The notes beneath the pieces are model-generated. The model did not search any database, was not told the DNA's origin, and saw nothing but the letters and a program-made list of their open reading frames with translations. Of a stretch of 64,000 nucleotides of DNA, positions 41,195-53,000 are shown in pieces (within the stretch, counting starts at the first letter, position 1; each line of letters opens with the position of its first letter). The stretch is from Pyropia haitanensis (lineage: Eukaryota > Rhodophyta > Bangiophyceae > Bangiales > Bangiaceae), in NCBI GenBank assembly GCA_008729055.1, contig SDUX01000010.1, positions 2,681,090 to 2,745,089 on the forward strand, written 5' to 3'. A program made the translations under genes and the position numbers.

Positions 41195-44100
41195 CTACAC
41201 CGACCCCCCCCCGTGCGTCGGCGAGTCCGCCTCGACCGGCGGCAGCGCGTACGCGAGCGGCTGCTGGCATCGGTCGTACACGCCGCCCGCGTGCGAGTGG
41301 TCGACCGCCCCCCCCCCCCGCGCACGTCGAGCAGCCGCCGCAGAAGCACCACCGGGCTGCGACCAAAGACGCCGCCGCCGCCCGCGGCGGCGGCCGCCAC
41401 CGCCGCGGCGGGCATCAGCCGCGCCCGCGCGTCGGCGCGGACAAAGCCGTCCTTCCCGACGACGGCGCCGCCGCCGCCGCCGCCGCCCGTGTCGGTTTCG
41501 GCAAACGCCGCGGCGACGGCCGCCGAATGCGGGCGCGCCGCGACGCCAATCGTCGCGGCCGTGACCGCCGCCTCGGTGTGGCAGCAATAGTAGAGAGCGC
41601 CGCCGAGCAGCGCGGCGCGGACGAGCACGGCCGCCCCGCAGCCGTGGAGGAGCGGGGACACGTCGTCGCCGCCGCCGCCGTCACCGTCGACGCCGTGGAG
41701 TGGCGGCAGCACCGCGCCAGGGGTGAGTGCGAGGCAGCGCTGCGACGGCCGCCGACGGGGCGCAAACGGGTGCAGGCGTGCGGCGCCCGTGCCGCTGCGG
41801 AGCGCAGGTACGACCGCGTTGGCCTCGTGCGGGTGGAGCAGCACCACCGCCTCGGCGGTGGCGAGCAGCCACGTCGGCGGCCGCAAGTAGCCGTCGAGCA
41901 CCCGCTCGGCGGGCTCCGCCAGGACGCGCGTGTACTCGGCGGTGACCCACAGGGGGCCCGCCCACGCGGCAGGGTCAACGAGTTCCGCAAACGACGTGCC
42001 GGCGAGGGCGGCGGGAAGCGGCGCAAACGCGGCGCTCGTCGGGTCGACGTGCCCGCCCGCCGCGGCCAGCCGCGCCACGTCTCGGTGCAGGGCGGGCACC
42101 CGCGGCTCCGCGGCGTCGGGGCGGTAGACCTCGCGCTCCTCCTCGAGCTCCTGCTCCAGCTCCCGTTCCTGCTCCTCGTCTTGTGCCGCCTCCAGCCGCG
42201 TCGCCGAGCCAACGTAGGCGTCGCAGCGGGCGACCACCACCGACTCCAACGCGGCGATGGCCTCACGGACGGGCGGGCGCAGCCGGCGCGGCAGACGCGG
42301 GCACATGTCGGTGGCCAGCGACGCCGCGCGCAGCCGCACAGACGAGGCTGCCGACACGTCCCGCCGCTCCCGGCCGTACAGGGCGCCAAGCTCCACCGGG
42401 TCCTGCTGCACGTGGAGCTGCCCAATCACGTCCAGGGGGAGCGCCGCGTCCGGGTCGGCGCCCGCCCGCGCCGCGGCGACGGCCCGGGTGCGGTCCAGCC
42501 CGCGGCCAGCCCAGTGGTGGAAGCCGTCTCGCAAGTAGGCCTCACTGTTGCCAAGCGCCCACAGCACCACGTCAGCGCTGCCCAGCGTCCGCCCCGCTCG
42601 TTTGCCCGCCACGATGCTCGCGTGGACCTCGGCCGACGCGACAAACGACACGGTGTGGGCGCCTACGGTCTGGCCCAGCCGCCGCATACGCATCGCCGCC
42701 TGCACCAAGCGGTCCTTGGTGATCCCCCGTCCGAGCGTCACGGCCGCGTGCGTGCCAGCCGGGAAGCGGAGGTCGGTCCCGCGGGTGTGGGACTCATCAA
42801 AAAACGCGACACACCGGTCCATGCGGTGCGAAAACGGGGACACTGCCAGCGCATGGACCACCCCGCCGCGGTCGACGGCACAACACAGGTTGGCGGCGTC
42901 AAAGTAAATGGCAGCGTCAATGTCGACGGGCGATGTGAGCTCCAGCCAGGCAGCAGCCACGCCGGCACTGTCCAGCTCCTTCATCAGCGCGCCCACGTCC
43001 AGCAGCACGCGCGTGGGACGACTGTCTGCGCAGATCCGTTGCAGGATGTCTCGGCCAGATGCGCACGCCGGCATGGCCACGTACCGCTGGTTCTCGGGCA
43101 TGAGGAGGGCGGCAACAACCATCCCGCTGGTGTGTTGCAGGTCGGGCAGGTCGCGCTGAGCAATGCTGGGCGGCAGCAGCAGCGCGGTCTCGTTGGTGCC
43201 AGAAAAACCCACAACAGGGCGGCCAGCGCGGCGGCACAGGTCCCACGCGGACGCCGACAGGCGACCGGGAAAGACCTTGGCCTCAACTGGGAAGACCGCC
43301 TTGTTGAGCCAAAAGTTGATGGTCGCCACGTTGAATCGCAGCAGCGGGAAGAGGAGCTGGCGCTGGGCGTAGTCGCTCAGGTTGACGCCACTGAGGGAGC
43401 GCACGCTGGCAGGAACGGAGACGGCGCATGACGAGGCGTCAGCCGTCGAGCGCGCATACACGTCCCCGTCCAGCGCCTCGATCCATAGGCGATACTCGGC
43501 CTCGGCCTCACCGCTGTACAGACGCATCAGCCGCGCAAAGCAGTCGTCCAACTGGGCGTCCGTCAGCCCGCTGCCGTAGTAGGCCAGTTCAGTCAGCACC
43601 AGGGCCAAGCAGGAGTGGGAAAACTCGGCGCGCTCGGCCGGCACGTCCTTGGCACGAAATGGCACAGCCATCAGGCGGTGCTCGGGCCCCCGCTGGGAAA
43701 CACCCTTGGCCACGGCCGCAATCGCAGACGGCCGCACGCCATAGTTGACCCGACGCCGCTTCTGCAGCGCCAAACGCAACACCTCAAAAGACAACAAGCC
43801 ACGCAGCGACAGAAGGGTGTCTCGTGGCGACCCAGCAGGCACCGCACTCAGCGCCGCGTCCACGTCGGCCTGCACGACGCGAGGCTCCAACAGCAGCCGA
43901 CGGATGAGCGCCTTTTCCCCACTCTGCAGGAGGGGGAGCTGCAGGTGCTTATCCACGCCACGGCGCTCCAGCACATCGTCGACCACGAGCTGACACAGGC
44001 GGGGGTACACAGCGGCGTCCAGGATCCGCAGGTGCGGAAACGCAGCCGCACCGCCCTCCGCGGCTGGCTCCAGCTCGACCGCGTCTGGTCCATACTCTTC

Positions 44101-47100
44101 CAGGAGGGTCCCCGCGTGACGTCGAACCAGTCGGAGGACCCCTTGCTGGACGAGCCAGCGCAGCGAATCACCGCCCAGCGACCGCAGGTCCCCCATGGCG
44201 TACACCAGCTGATAGCGCACGTCCAGGAGGTCGTCGCTCTCGTCTAGGCAATCCCGCACGTGGTCCGTCAGCCAATCGTGCACGCTGCGCAAACCGGCAG
44301 CATCGTCTGCTGCGCCGGCAACGCACCGCTCCAACACCATCAATTGGAATGACAGCCGGTGCTCGGGCAGGGTGACCACGATGCCGCGCTCCTCGGTGCA
44401 GCGCTGGTACGCCTGCAACAGGTGCAGCGCTTCTTTGTTGCCGAGGTCCAGGTCGCGCCGGCAGGGGAATGACCAAACGCGGCGTCCCAGCAGGCCGCCC
44501 AGCACAGCCGTCAGCGAGTCAAAATTGCTGCGCAGCAGCGCGCGCAACACAGTGCACCGAAAGAGCTGCTTGCCGTCGGCCAGCGTGGCCGCCAACAGGG
44601 GTAGTATTACCGAGGTCTTGCCCTCCCCCATGTTCAGCTGCAGCACCAGGTTGTCGCCGGGCGCAAAGCCAGCCGCCTCGCCAGTGCCGCTTGACTCGCC
44701 CGCGCCGGACGACTCGTTCGCACCGCCGGCATCTGCGGGGGCGATCATGCGCGCGGCCACCTGCGCCTGCACATCGCGCACAAGCCAGCCCTGCTCGAGC
44801 TCCAGCAACAGCCACTCTGGCCGGTCCATCGGCGCCCAGGTGTGCCTGCCCCTGTTCTGGAGCTCCCGACGGAGGGCAGGCATCTCTTCCGTCCCCTGGC
44901 CCAGCAAGACCAGGCACCGCTCAGCGCGGGCAGCAAGCGTCCAGCAGACGGCGGCGGCACCCAGCAGGGCCGCCTGATCCGCGGCGTCCGCGTCCGCGTC
45001 CAGCAGCCGGGGGAGGAGCACGCCAGGCGCGAGGCGAGACCACAGGCCAGCGGCGAAAAGTGCGGACTCCTCCTGCGTCGACGGCGACAGCCCGCGCTGT
45101 GCAGCTGCCCACAGCTCTCGCGCCTGCGCGCTGCAGCGGCTGCGGCGGGCGACCAACGCGCGGGCAAGGTCCTCCCGCCAGTCGCCCTGTGCGGAAGGCC
45201 GAGCGGCGTCGCACGCCGCAGCGCGCAACGCCTGCAGTCGCTGCCAGCTGCGCTGTGCAGCTGCCCACAGCTCTCGCGCCTGCGCGCTGCAGCGGCTGCG
45301 GCCGGCGACCAACGCGCGGGCAAGGTCCTCCCGCCAGTCGCCCTGTGCGGAAGGCCGAGCGGCGTCGCACGCCGCAGCGCGCAACGCCTGCAGTCGCTGC
45401 CAGCTGCTCCAGCTGTTGCGCAGTGCCCCCCGCGAGCGTTCGACAATCGCGTCGGCAGTGGCCGAGCCGGACTCCAGAACCGCCGGAAATGCAGGCACCG
45501 GCGGCGGCGCGGGCGGCGGGGGGAGTGCGCCCTCGTCGACCTCCTTCTCCTCCCCGAACTCAAATTGGCCGGTGGTGAATACGGCGCGCGCAACGGCGAG
45601 GACGTCGGGCTCAGACGCGGAGCGCCAAGCCGCAGCGGCGACCGCGAAACGAGCGGAAGGCGGCGGCGCCAGAGCAGGCCCACAGTTGGTAGAAAAGTCG
45701 CGGAGCGGAAGGGTCCGCAGGCGCACCACGTCAGACACAAGCTGATCCACGCGGCACAGCCACAGGTACAACTGGCGGTTGCGGAACCACTGCTCGAGCT
45801 GGCTGCTCACAGCCTGGGATGCGTCGGTCAAATTGACATAGCTGCTCCAGGAGCGACGTCCGCTCAGATCAATCCAAGCCACTGGCCAGGCGGCACATAC
45901 GACCGCCTCCAGCTCTTTCACAGCAAGAGACTGGCGGAGGCGATGCCGGGCCAAAACCTCGTCCTCGTCCTCACCGTCGACGCCGCGCAGGTCGCAGTCA
46001 ACACCGCACTTCGAGATCAGCGTTTGGACCTTGTCAGACAGGTAGACGCGATCAGCCGTTCGCAGGAAGTAGTCATCGTCTGGTGGGGTGGAGAACAAGC
46101 CGCGGTGCTGCGAGACGACGAGCAGCGTCCCAGCATTGGCCAAGGTCAGCTCCCCCCGCCACACCAGCAGGGACAGCAAGTAGCGCACCTGGACAGGCGT
46201 CCCTGCCCGGCGGCAGTACTCGTACACGCCCAACCAGTGGCGCTTGCCGTCCACATCCCGCCACGACGTGACGGTGTTGCCGTGGTCGCGCACGGTGCCA
46301 AGCGCCATGTGGGCCCCGTCGACACGCTCGAAATCGCCGAGGAGCGACGCAACAGAATCCACCTTCACAGCGTCAGCCCCGTCCACGCGAGACAGGGTGC
46401 GGACAGCCAAAAACGCCTCCGGCTTGGATGGCAGCAGCGGGCGCCATAACGTCTTCTTAGTGATGGCCGGGGCGGCCAACCCCAGCCGCTGTTCCGTCGC
46501 CGCGGTCAGCCGCTGCTCGGGCCCAACCGCGTCGCGCCCGCGCCAGTAGGCCTTGCTCCTCAAAAGCAGCTGCCCGTCTTGCACTTCTGGTGCAGCTTTT
46601 GAGCCAGGGAACAAAAAGGTCAGACCGGCGGCGTCCCGCTCCAGCGCCAGCACTGCAAACCACAGGGCCTCGCCAACGAGGCCGCCGACAAAGTTGGCCG
46701 GGAACTGGGTGTGCTCCATACTGCGCAGGTGGGCGGGATATAGAGACCGCCGCGGCGCGACTGCCTTGAGCGCCGCCAGCAGCTCTGCATCGCGCGAGGA
46801 GGCGGGTACATTGCTCCAACAGCTGCCTCCCTGCAGCAAGCGCAGGGCAGCCTCAGTGCCTGCCACTCCCGTAAAAGGGTCGGGCAGCATGCTTGACGTG
46901 TACACGAGGAGGAGCGCCAGGTACAGCAGCGCCGTCCGGCTGGGCCCCGTCGGCCTCAGCTGCTGCAGCCGGTCGGCCACGTCATAGACAAAAAACGGTG
47001 GCTCCGACAGCGCGTCAACGTCAACAGCCACACTGCCGGCCCCTGGGCTAGCAGGGTGAAGCAGCGGCCCGTGGGGAACGAGGACGCGTCGGCGGGGGAC

Positions 47101-50100
47101 CTCATAGACCCCTTGGGCGTCGTCCACCAACACCAGTCCGTGGACCAAGCCTGTCAAGGCGCCGATGCTTTGGTCCGCAGCGACACAGAAGCCAGGGAGC
47201 TCCCGAGAAGCCAGCACCACGCCGTCGCCGCGGGTCACCACCTCCAGGTGGAGGCGCAAGCGCGGAAGCCAAACCGTCACCGCGCCGCCGACTGCGGCAC
47301 GCCACACATGCACGTCCCGCCGGTCCGCCAGTCGACACAGCGCGGCATCGTAGAGGTGCTCAAAGGAACAGCCCCGCACGTCCACCAGCGTGCTGCCGTC
47401 ACAGGCCTGGATCAACCGGCGCGTGCGGATGTCCAACGAAAAGGGGCAGGTGGCCACCAGGCCGCTGGGCGCAAAAAAATCCCTGGACGCGGCCGACGGT
47501 GGGCGGAACAGCATGGCGCCCTCAGATAGCCAGTGGCTGTACCGGTCGACCAGGTCGCGCGGCAGGTCGCCGCTGAGGAAGCGAGAAGGGAAGAGCGCCA
47601 GCTCGCGGCCATCGGGGCGGCGCTCCACCACGACAAGGCGGCCGTCCGCCTCGAGTCCAAACAAAAAGAACGAGCCACCGCGCGGCTTGGCCGTCACGTA
47701 GGCGCCAGGGCGACTCGCTGCGGGCTGCACCTCTAGGATGGTGCGACCAAAAACCTGCCTGAAGTCAGAATGTGCCGAGATGGTGCTGGGCAGACGACCC
47801 ACCGGCGCGCCGTTGACCAGAAAGGCGCCACGCAGCACGTCTAGCTGCAATACCGTGCGCTGCTCTCCGGCAGCACCCAAAAAAAGGGTGTGGTACCAAC
47901 GCTCGCTCGGTGCGTCGTACGGCTGCCACACACCGGGCGAGCCGGAGCTCCCGTCAGCCCAGTGGCCCTCTACAAAAGTGGTGAGCGCAGAGCCGGACAG
48001 GACGCGCCGCAAGACCGGGTCGAGGCGTAACGCCGCGCGGCCTACCCGGCGGAGCAGCACGCGGCGGGCCGTAGACTCGGCGCTCGACAAAGCGGAGTCG
48101 TCGCCGGTTGCCAACAGGGTATTGTCGTGGATGCAGGCCACTGCACGGAGCCACTGGACAACGTCCTCCTGTGTGGACAACACCAGGGGCAGGTGCTCAG
48201 GATCCACGTCAAACGTGAGCGCGCCCGTCGCCGCCACGTCCACCAGCCGCTCGCGGAGTAGGGCGCCCTTTGCCACGGGGGCGTCCGCCGGGAGGGCCGT
48301 GATGGCGCCCTCGACGCTGTTGGCCCAGTCGTGGGCAACCTGGCGGCACTGACGCAGCGCACCCGCAGCAGCGAACGACCACTTTTCGGGGCCGGACAAC
48401 GCGAGCACCCGACCTAGGATGGTGACGATCACCAGCAAAACGCGGTGGTGCTCCCAATTGTCGGCAACCGCTGCCAGCCAGGCCGACGCGGTGGCGACCA
48501 GCTCGCGCGCAAACGGCCCGAGCCCGCCGTCCGCGTGCGCTTCCCGCCGCCACGCCGCACAGGCATTGCCGTGGGGACGCACTGGAGGCCCCGCTTCCCA
48601 CAGCGCCTGGGAGAGCAGGATACCGACGGCGCGGGTATCAAACGACAGGGTGCGCGCCTCGATCGCGTGCAGGATGTTGCGCAGCTGGAGGTGGCTGCCC
48701 GCCCGTAAGCTCCCAAAGGCCACAAACTCTGGCAAGCCCAGCTCGGGCGGGCACTTGTTTTGGCGGCACAGAACCTTGTTGACGTTGTGTGTGGTGCCAC
48801 TCACCGTCCACTACACGGACCATGGAACCAAGCAACAAAAGGGTCGGAAAAAACACAAAGAGAAGAGAGAATGGGGTGCAACAAGAGAGGGTCCTTTGTC
48901 AGCGCGGCTCATTCACCGTGGACACAGGTTGAGTCCAAACCACTCTCAGCCCCCCCCCTCCCCACCCCCCGCCCGCCCACCGCCCAACGGGAAGGGGGAC
49001 GGCAGAAGAAAACGCAAGGCCAAACCCGGGGGCAGCACCAGACACTCATGTGTATAGAAAAGAATGCCACCTTACCTGCAACATGCGGTACGGCCCCTCG
49101 GGGACCGTCAGCACAATCTTCGTAGTTGGGGCGCCCGCCTTGTCCAGCGTCGCGTAACAGCCAGTTGATGGCGCGCACAAGACAACGTTGCAGCCGTTGG
49201 GAACCACAAAGTCGCTCAAAGGGGAGGAAGGGTGCAGCCCGCTGTTATAGTGAGAGCGACCAAACGGCTTGGTCGCACTCCCCAGCTTCACCAGTGCCGA
49301 GCCCTTCGTCACCCAACGAGACAGCTCGTGGTGCTCCGACCAGGTACTCTCCGAGCAGAACTTAATCGATTCGCTGCCGCACACGTCGCGGCGCAGCAGG
49401 TAGAGGGCGTCTGCCAGGTGCGACAGCGGCCGCGGGACACACAGGTCGTACACGACGGCGAGCTGCTGCACCGCATTGTCCGGGAGCAGCTTCTCGTACA
49501 AAGACTCCCTCATGCCCGCGGCGGTCTGCTGGATGCCGCACTTGAAGCAGTCATAATCGTGCACTAGGTGTCCTCTCCTGGAAGTGTGATACGAGCATGA
49601 CAGCCCCGCCGCTCTCTCCACCAGACCCTCGTGCTTCCGTCGCGCACGACCAACCTCTGCGTGCTTGGCTGCCACGTCCGCCTCGATCTGCGCCACGATC
49701 CGCGTGCGTGCCGCCCGCATGCCCGCGTCCTGCTTCGCAAAGCGGACAGCAAAAGAGTCAGCCGAGGCCGCGGCGGTGGCCAGCAGCGCAGGTCCCGACG
49801 CGACAGCGTCGCGGCCGAGAAAGTACGCCTCGACGGCCGACAGCTGACGCAGCTGCTCCGCGTGCGGCAGCAGGAGCTGGGTGAGAAATTGCACGTCCAC
49901 CCCGGGCGCGTGCTCCCGGAGCAGCGGGTACTGGGCGCACGCAGCAGCGTCCATCATGGCTGCCAGGGTAAAGGCCGTCAACACGAGCGCGCTGTGGCCG
50001 ACGGGGTCAGCGGCGTAAAAGGGAGACGCCACCTTGAGGTAGGCCTCCAGCATCGCACGCATGTCTGGCACGGTGGTGTCCGTCTCCAGCGCCTGGGCCA

Positions 50101-51445
50101 GGCAGACGCGCGTGACCCACGCCTCAAAGTCCCACAGCGCCTGCGTCTGGTCGTCCTCGCGTAGGCCATCAAAGCCTGGAAAGTAGGGCGCGTCGGGCGC
50201 GCCCTCAACCCGACCGGTACAGTCGGGCCGCGCCGGCGTCGGGCACGTGAGGCTGCGCGGTCGCGCCAGCGCACGGCGCAGGTGCGGCTCCGCCGTCTGG
50301 AGGCACAGCCGCGTGTCGGGCAGGAAGTCCAGCTGGGTCGCCCGCAGCGCCACTGCCGCGGCCGCCGCGTGGTCCGCCACCGCCACCGTCCAGCGGGCGT
50401 CGAGCACCGCGCGCGCGGCCACCACCGCCGCCGCCGCCCGCGTCAGCACCGCCTCGTAGTGTGCACGCGCGGCGGCGGGCGGCGGGCCGGCAGCGGCGGC
50501 GGCGCCGCCGGAACCGCCACCGCCCGAGGCCGGCGCGCCCAGGCGGGCGCGCAACTTGGCCGACCGGCGGGCCACCTTGGCGGCCATGTGCAGCAGCAGC
50601 TCCGCGTCGGCCGCCAGCTCTGTGCGCGCGCGCTCCAGCGCGCCCGCCATCAGCGCCAGCATTTCGGCCTTGTACGCGTCCGTGCCGGCGGCGGCGCCAA
50701 GGCGGCCGACAAACCACACGTGCAGCACGGCCTTGACGGCCGTCCACTCGCCGGCGCGGCGCCAGGGCAGCTCCGCTTCCGCCCAGCTGATCGTGTCGCG
50801 GACCTTTTTGGCCACCGCCACCCCATCCGTCGCGGGCACCCGGCAGCCCGCGGTCACGCCGAGCAGCCACTCGGTCACAAACGTTGGCGACAGCACGTCC
50901 CGACGCTCGCAGAGCGTCGCCCCCTGGGACCGTCCCTTGGTCGCCCGCGGGTACTGCTCCTCGTAGGGGGCGACGGCGAGGGCGGCCAGCTGGCGCGCAA
51001 ACTCCCCCCCCTCGCCCACCACCCGCTCCGCGGGCACCCGCACCGTCACCGCGGGGTAGCGGGCGGCGAGGTCGCCCGCCGCGCCCGTCACCTCCCCGTT
51101 GGGCGCCGACACCTGGAACACCCCCACCGCCGCGTCGGCGTCCCGGCCAGGGGCGACCGTCAGCACCGCGTTTTGGGCCGCCACGTAGACGGGCAGCACG
51201 TCGCCGCCGCGGAGCGCGGCGAGCGCCGCGCCCAGCTGCTCGGCGCAGAGCGCCGGGCCCGCCAGGTCCGCCCACCGCGAGAAGACCGCGGACGCGCCGG
51301 CCGCGGCCGCCGACGAGCGCGCCGACGCGCGCAGCGTCGTGGCCATGGCGCGCACAAAGGCGCCATCAAACGGGTGCTCCGGTGCCGCCCCGGGGAGCAC
51401 CCGGGGCAAAAAGACCGACGTCACGAGAAACCGGAACGGGTCCAT
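41195..51445 (-). CDS. giant DUF6606 / DUF3638 / DUF3645 protein, two exons
   Basis: Exon 1 is 51445-49076 (790 codons) and exon 2 48810-41195, joined by a 265-bp intron (GTAAGG...TAG) in phase, for about 3,300 residues. Exon 1 carries the DUF6606 N-terminal domain (MDPFRFLVTSVFLPRVLPG, VAAQNAVL, ELPWRRAGEWTAVK). Exon 2 begins WTVSGTTHNVNKVLCRQ and CPPELGLPEFVAFG. Near residue 2185 lies the DUF3638 core NLVLQLNMGEGKTSVILP, a P-loop, with DESDDLLDVRYQLVY after it; GFSGTNETALLLP follows, and DUF3645 near 2795 has FFDESHTRGTDLRFP and LGRGITKDRLVQA. The P-loop plus DExD/H-like motifs suggest a helicase-like NTPase (inference); automatic annotation elsewhere sometimes calls the family ubiquitinyl hydrolase, which I cannot support. 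A 12-nt run at 41308-41319 shifts register into a natural tail ending at 41195; otherwise it ends at 41164. The family occurs in fungi, oomycetes and algae; function unknown. Confidence 0.85.
45095..45406 (-). repeat. 156-bp tandem duplication inside the giant gene
   Basis: Two head-to-tail copies (45095-45250 and 45251-45406) that differ at about one base, encoding two 52-residue helical units (SWQRLQALRAAACDAARP and onward) with one Gly/Arg difference. In frame and clearly recent. Confidence 0.9.
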
Positions 51446-51720
51446 CGCCGCCGCCCGCCCCGCCGCTACCCAGGATGGCACGCTCGGGGGGGCTCCCGAT
51501 GCGGGGGAAAGGGCGACGCGCGCACCTTCCGCCGACCGCGACGCGGCGGGCGGTCCGCCTGACCACGGTAACCGGCAGCCGCTACCAGCCGCAGAGCAGC
51601 GGCCTTGGCACAACCCACCCCACCGTCACGAGCGCCAGCCCCCAGCACCCGCCGCCGGGCACCACACGCTAGACCCCACAGGCGTACGCGCCGACGCCCC
51701 ACCACCAGTGCCCCGCCGCA

Positions 51721-51751
<31 letters not shown>

Positions 51752-52634
51752 GCCCCACAACCCCCCCAACCGCCGCGCCGCCGCCGCCACACCACCGCGC
51801 CGCCGCCGCCGGAGCGTCCCGCCGGAACGCGTCGCGCCACGCGCACGGGGCGCTCCCGCCGGCCGGCCGGCCGGCCACCACCACCCGGCCCGTCGCCACG
51901 CGCCGCGTCCACGGCACGGGCGCCCAACACCGCGCCGCCGCCGCCGCTGCCAGAGCGTCCAAAACCACGGGACGCGGCCCCCCACGGGCGCTCCCGCCCG
52001 CCGACCGCCCGGCCGGCCGTGCAGCCACCCACACGGGACGCCCCCGCCTGCCGCGTCGCCACCACGGACCACCAACCGTCCCGCCGCCGCCGCGGCGGCG
52101 CGGTCCCACCGACGCGCCGCACTCACGCACACGGCGCGCCCCCGGCGGCGGACCGACTCGCCGGCCGGCCACCCCCCCACCCAACACGGACCGCCCCCAC
52201 ACGCGTCGCCGCAGCGGCGGACCACCAACGCAAAGCCGCCGCCGCGCACACGCCTCCTCACCGCCACAGCCGCCACCGACACCCCCGTCGCCCAGCCGCC
52301 CACGCCCACCGCCGCGCCGCCGTCGCAAGGAGAACCGAGCGAGGGTGTGGTGGTGGGGCTGCAGAGCGGCGCACGCACACCGGGTAAGGTGCGGCGGGGG
52401 GGGGGGGGGGGGGAACGCACGTGCCGTCGCCCGCCGTGCGCTCTTGTACAGGACGCATCCTCCCCAGCCAGCGGCGGCGGCGGCCGCCGCCGACCGACCC
52501 CCCCCCGCGCGCCGTGGCGCCCCTCCCCCCCAGTGGCGCGGAAACCGCGGCCGACAGGGCGGGGGGGGCGACGCCGCCGCGCGGCCTGCGCGTCGGTGAC
52601 GACTTTGCGTGACCAATTTTGCCGGGCCGCCGCC

Positions 52635-52705
52635 AGGCATGGCGGCCGCAGGGGGCGGCGGGACGGGAGCGAGGCATGGCGGCCGCAGGGGGCGGCGGGA
52701 CGGGA
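52635..52705 (+). repeat. 37-bp tandem duplication
   Basis: AGGCATGGCGGCCGCAGGGG and following bases occur at 52635 and again at 52672, nearly identical over 34-37 bp. Confidence 0.8.
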
Positions 52706-52919
52706 CAGGGAACGGGGGGTGGCGGGGCGGGAAGGGGCAGGGGGGGGGGCGTGCGCTAGCCGGTGGGTGCCCACGGAGTGAGCGGGGCGGGGGCGGGGGG
52801 GGGGGGGAGGGGGGGGGGGATGGGGGGGGTTGGTGGCATGCGCACCACCCGCAGGTCGGGGGGCGGCGCTCCTCGCCGCCACGCCCCGCCGTCGCGGGCG
52901 CGTGGGCCCGACGCGGAGC

Positions 52920-52920
<1 letters not shown>

Positions 52921-52954
<34 letters not shown>

Positions 52955-53000
52955 CGCCGCCCGCCGCCCGCCGCCCGCCGCCCGCCGCCCGCCACCGCCG
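52921..53000 (+). repeat. (CCG)n then CCCGCCG 7-mer microsatellite
   Basis: About ten CCG/CGC units pass directly into about six CCCGCCG units, a change from 3-bp to 7-bp periodicity. Confidence 0.85.

Noticed and set aside
51605..52781. Long Arg/Pro/His-rich open frames upstream of the giant gene
   Set aside because: Multiple overlapping frames on both strands have the same simple composition and none shows a domain or natural amino-acid balance.
52921..53000. Regularly spaced CCG/CCCGCCG repeats as a possible CRISPR array
   Set aside because: There are no unique spacers and no array structure; it is a microsatellite in eukaryotic DNA.
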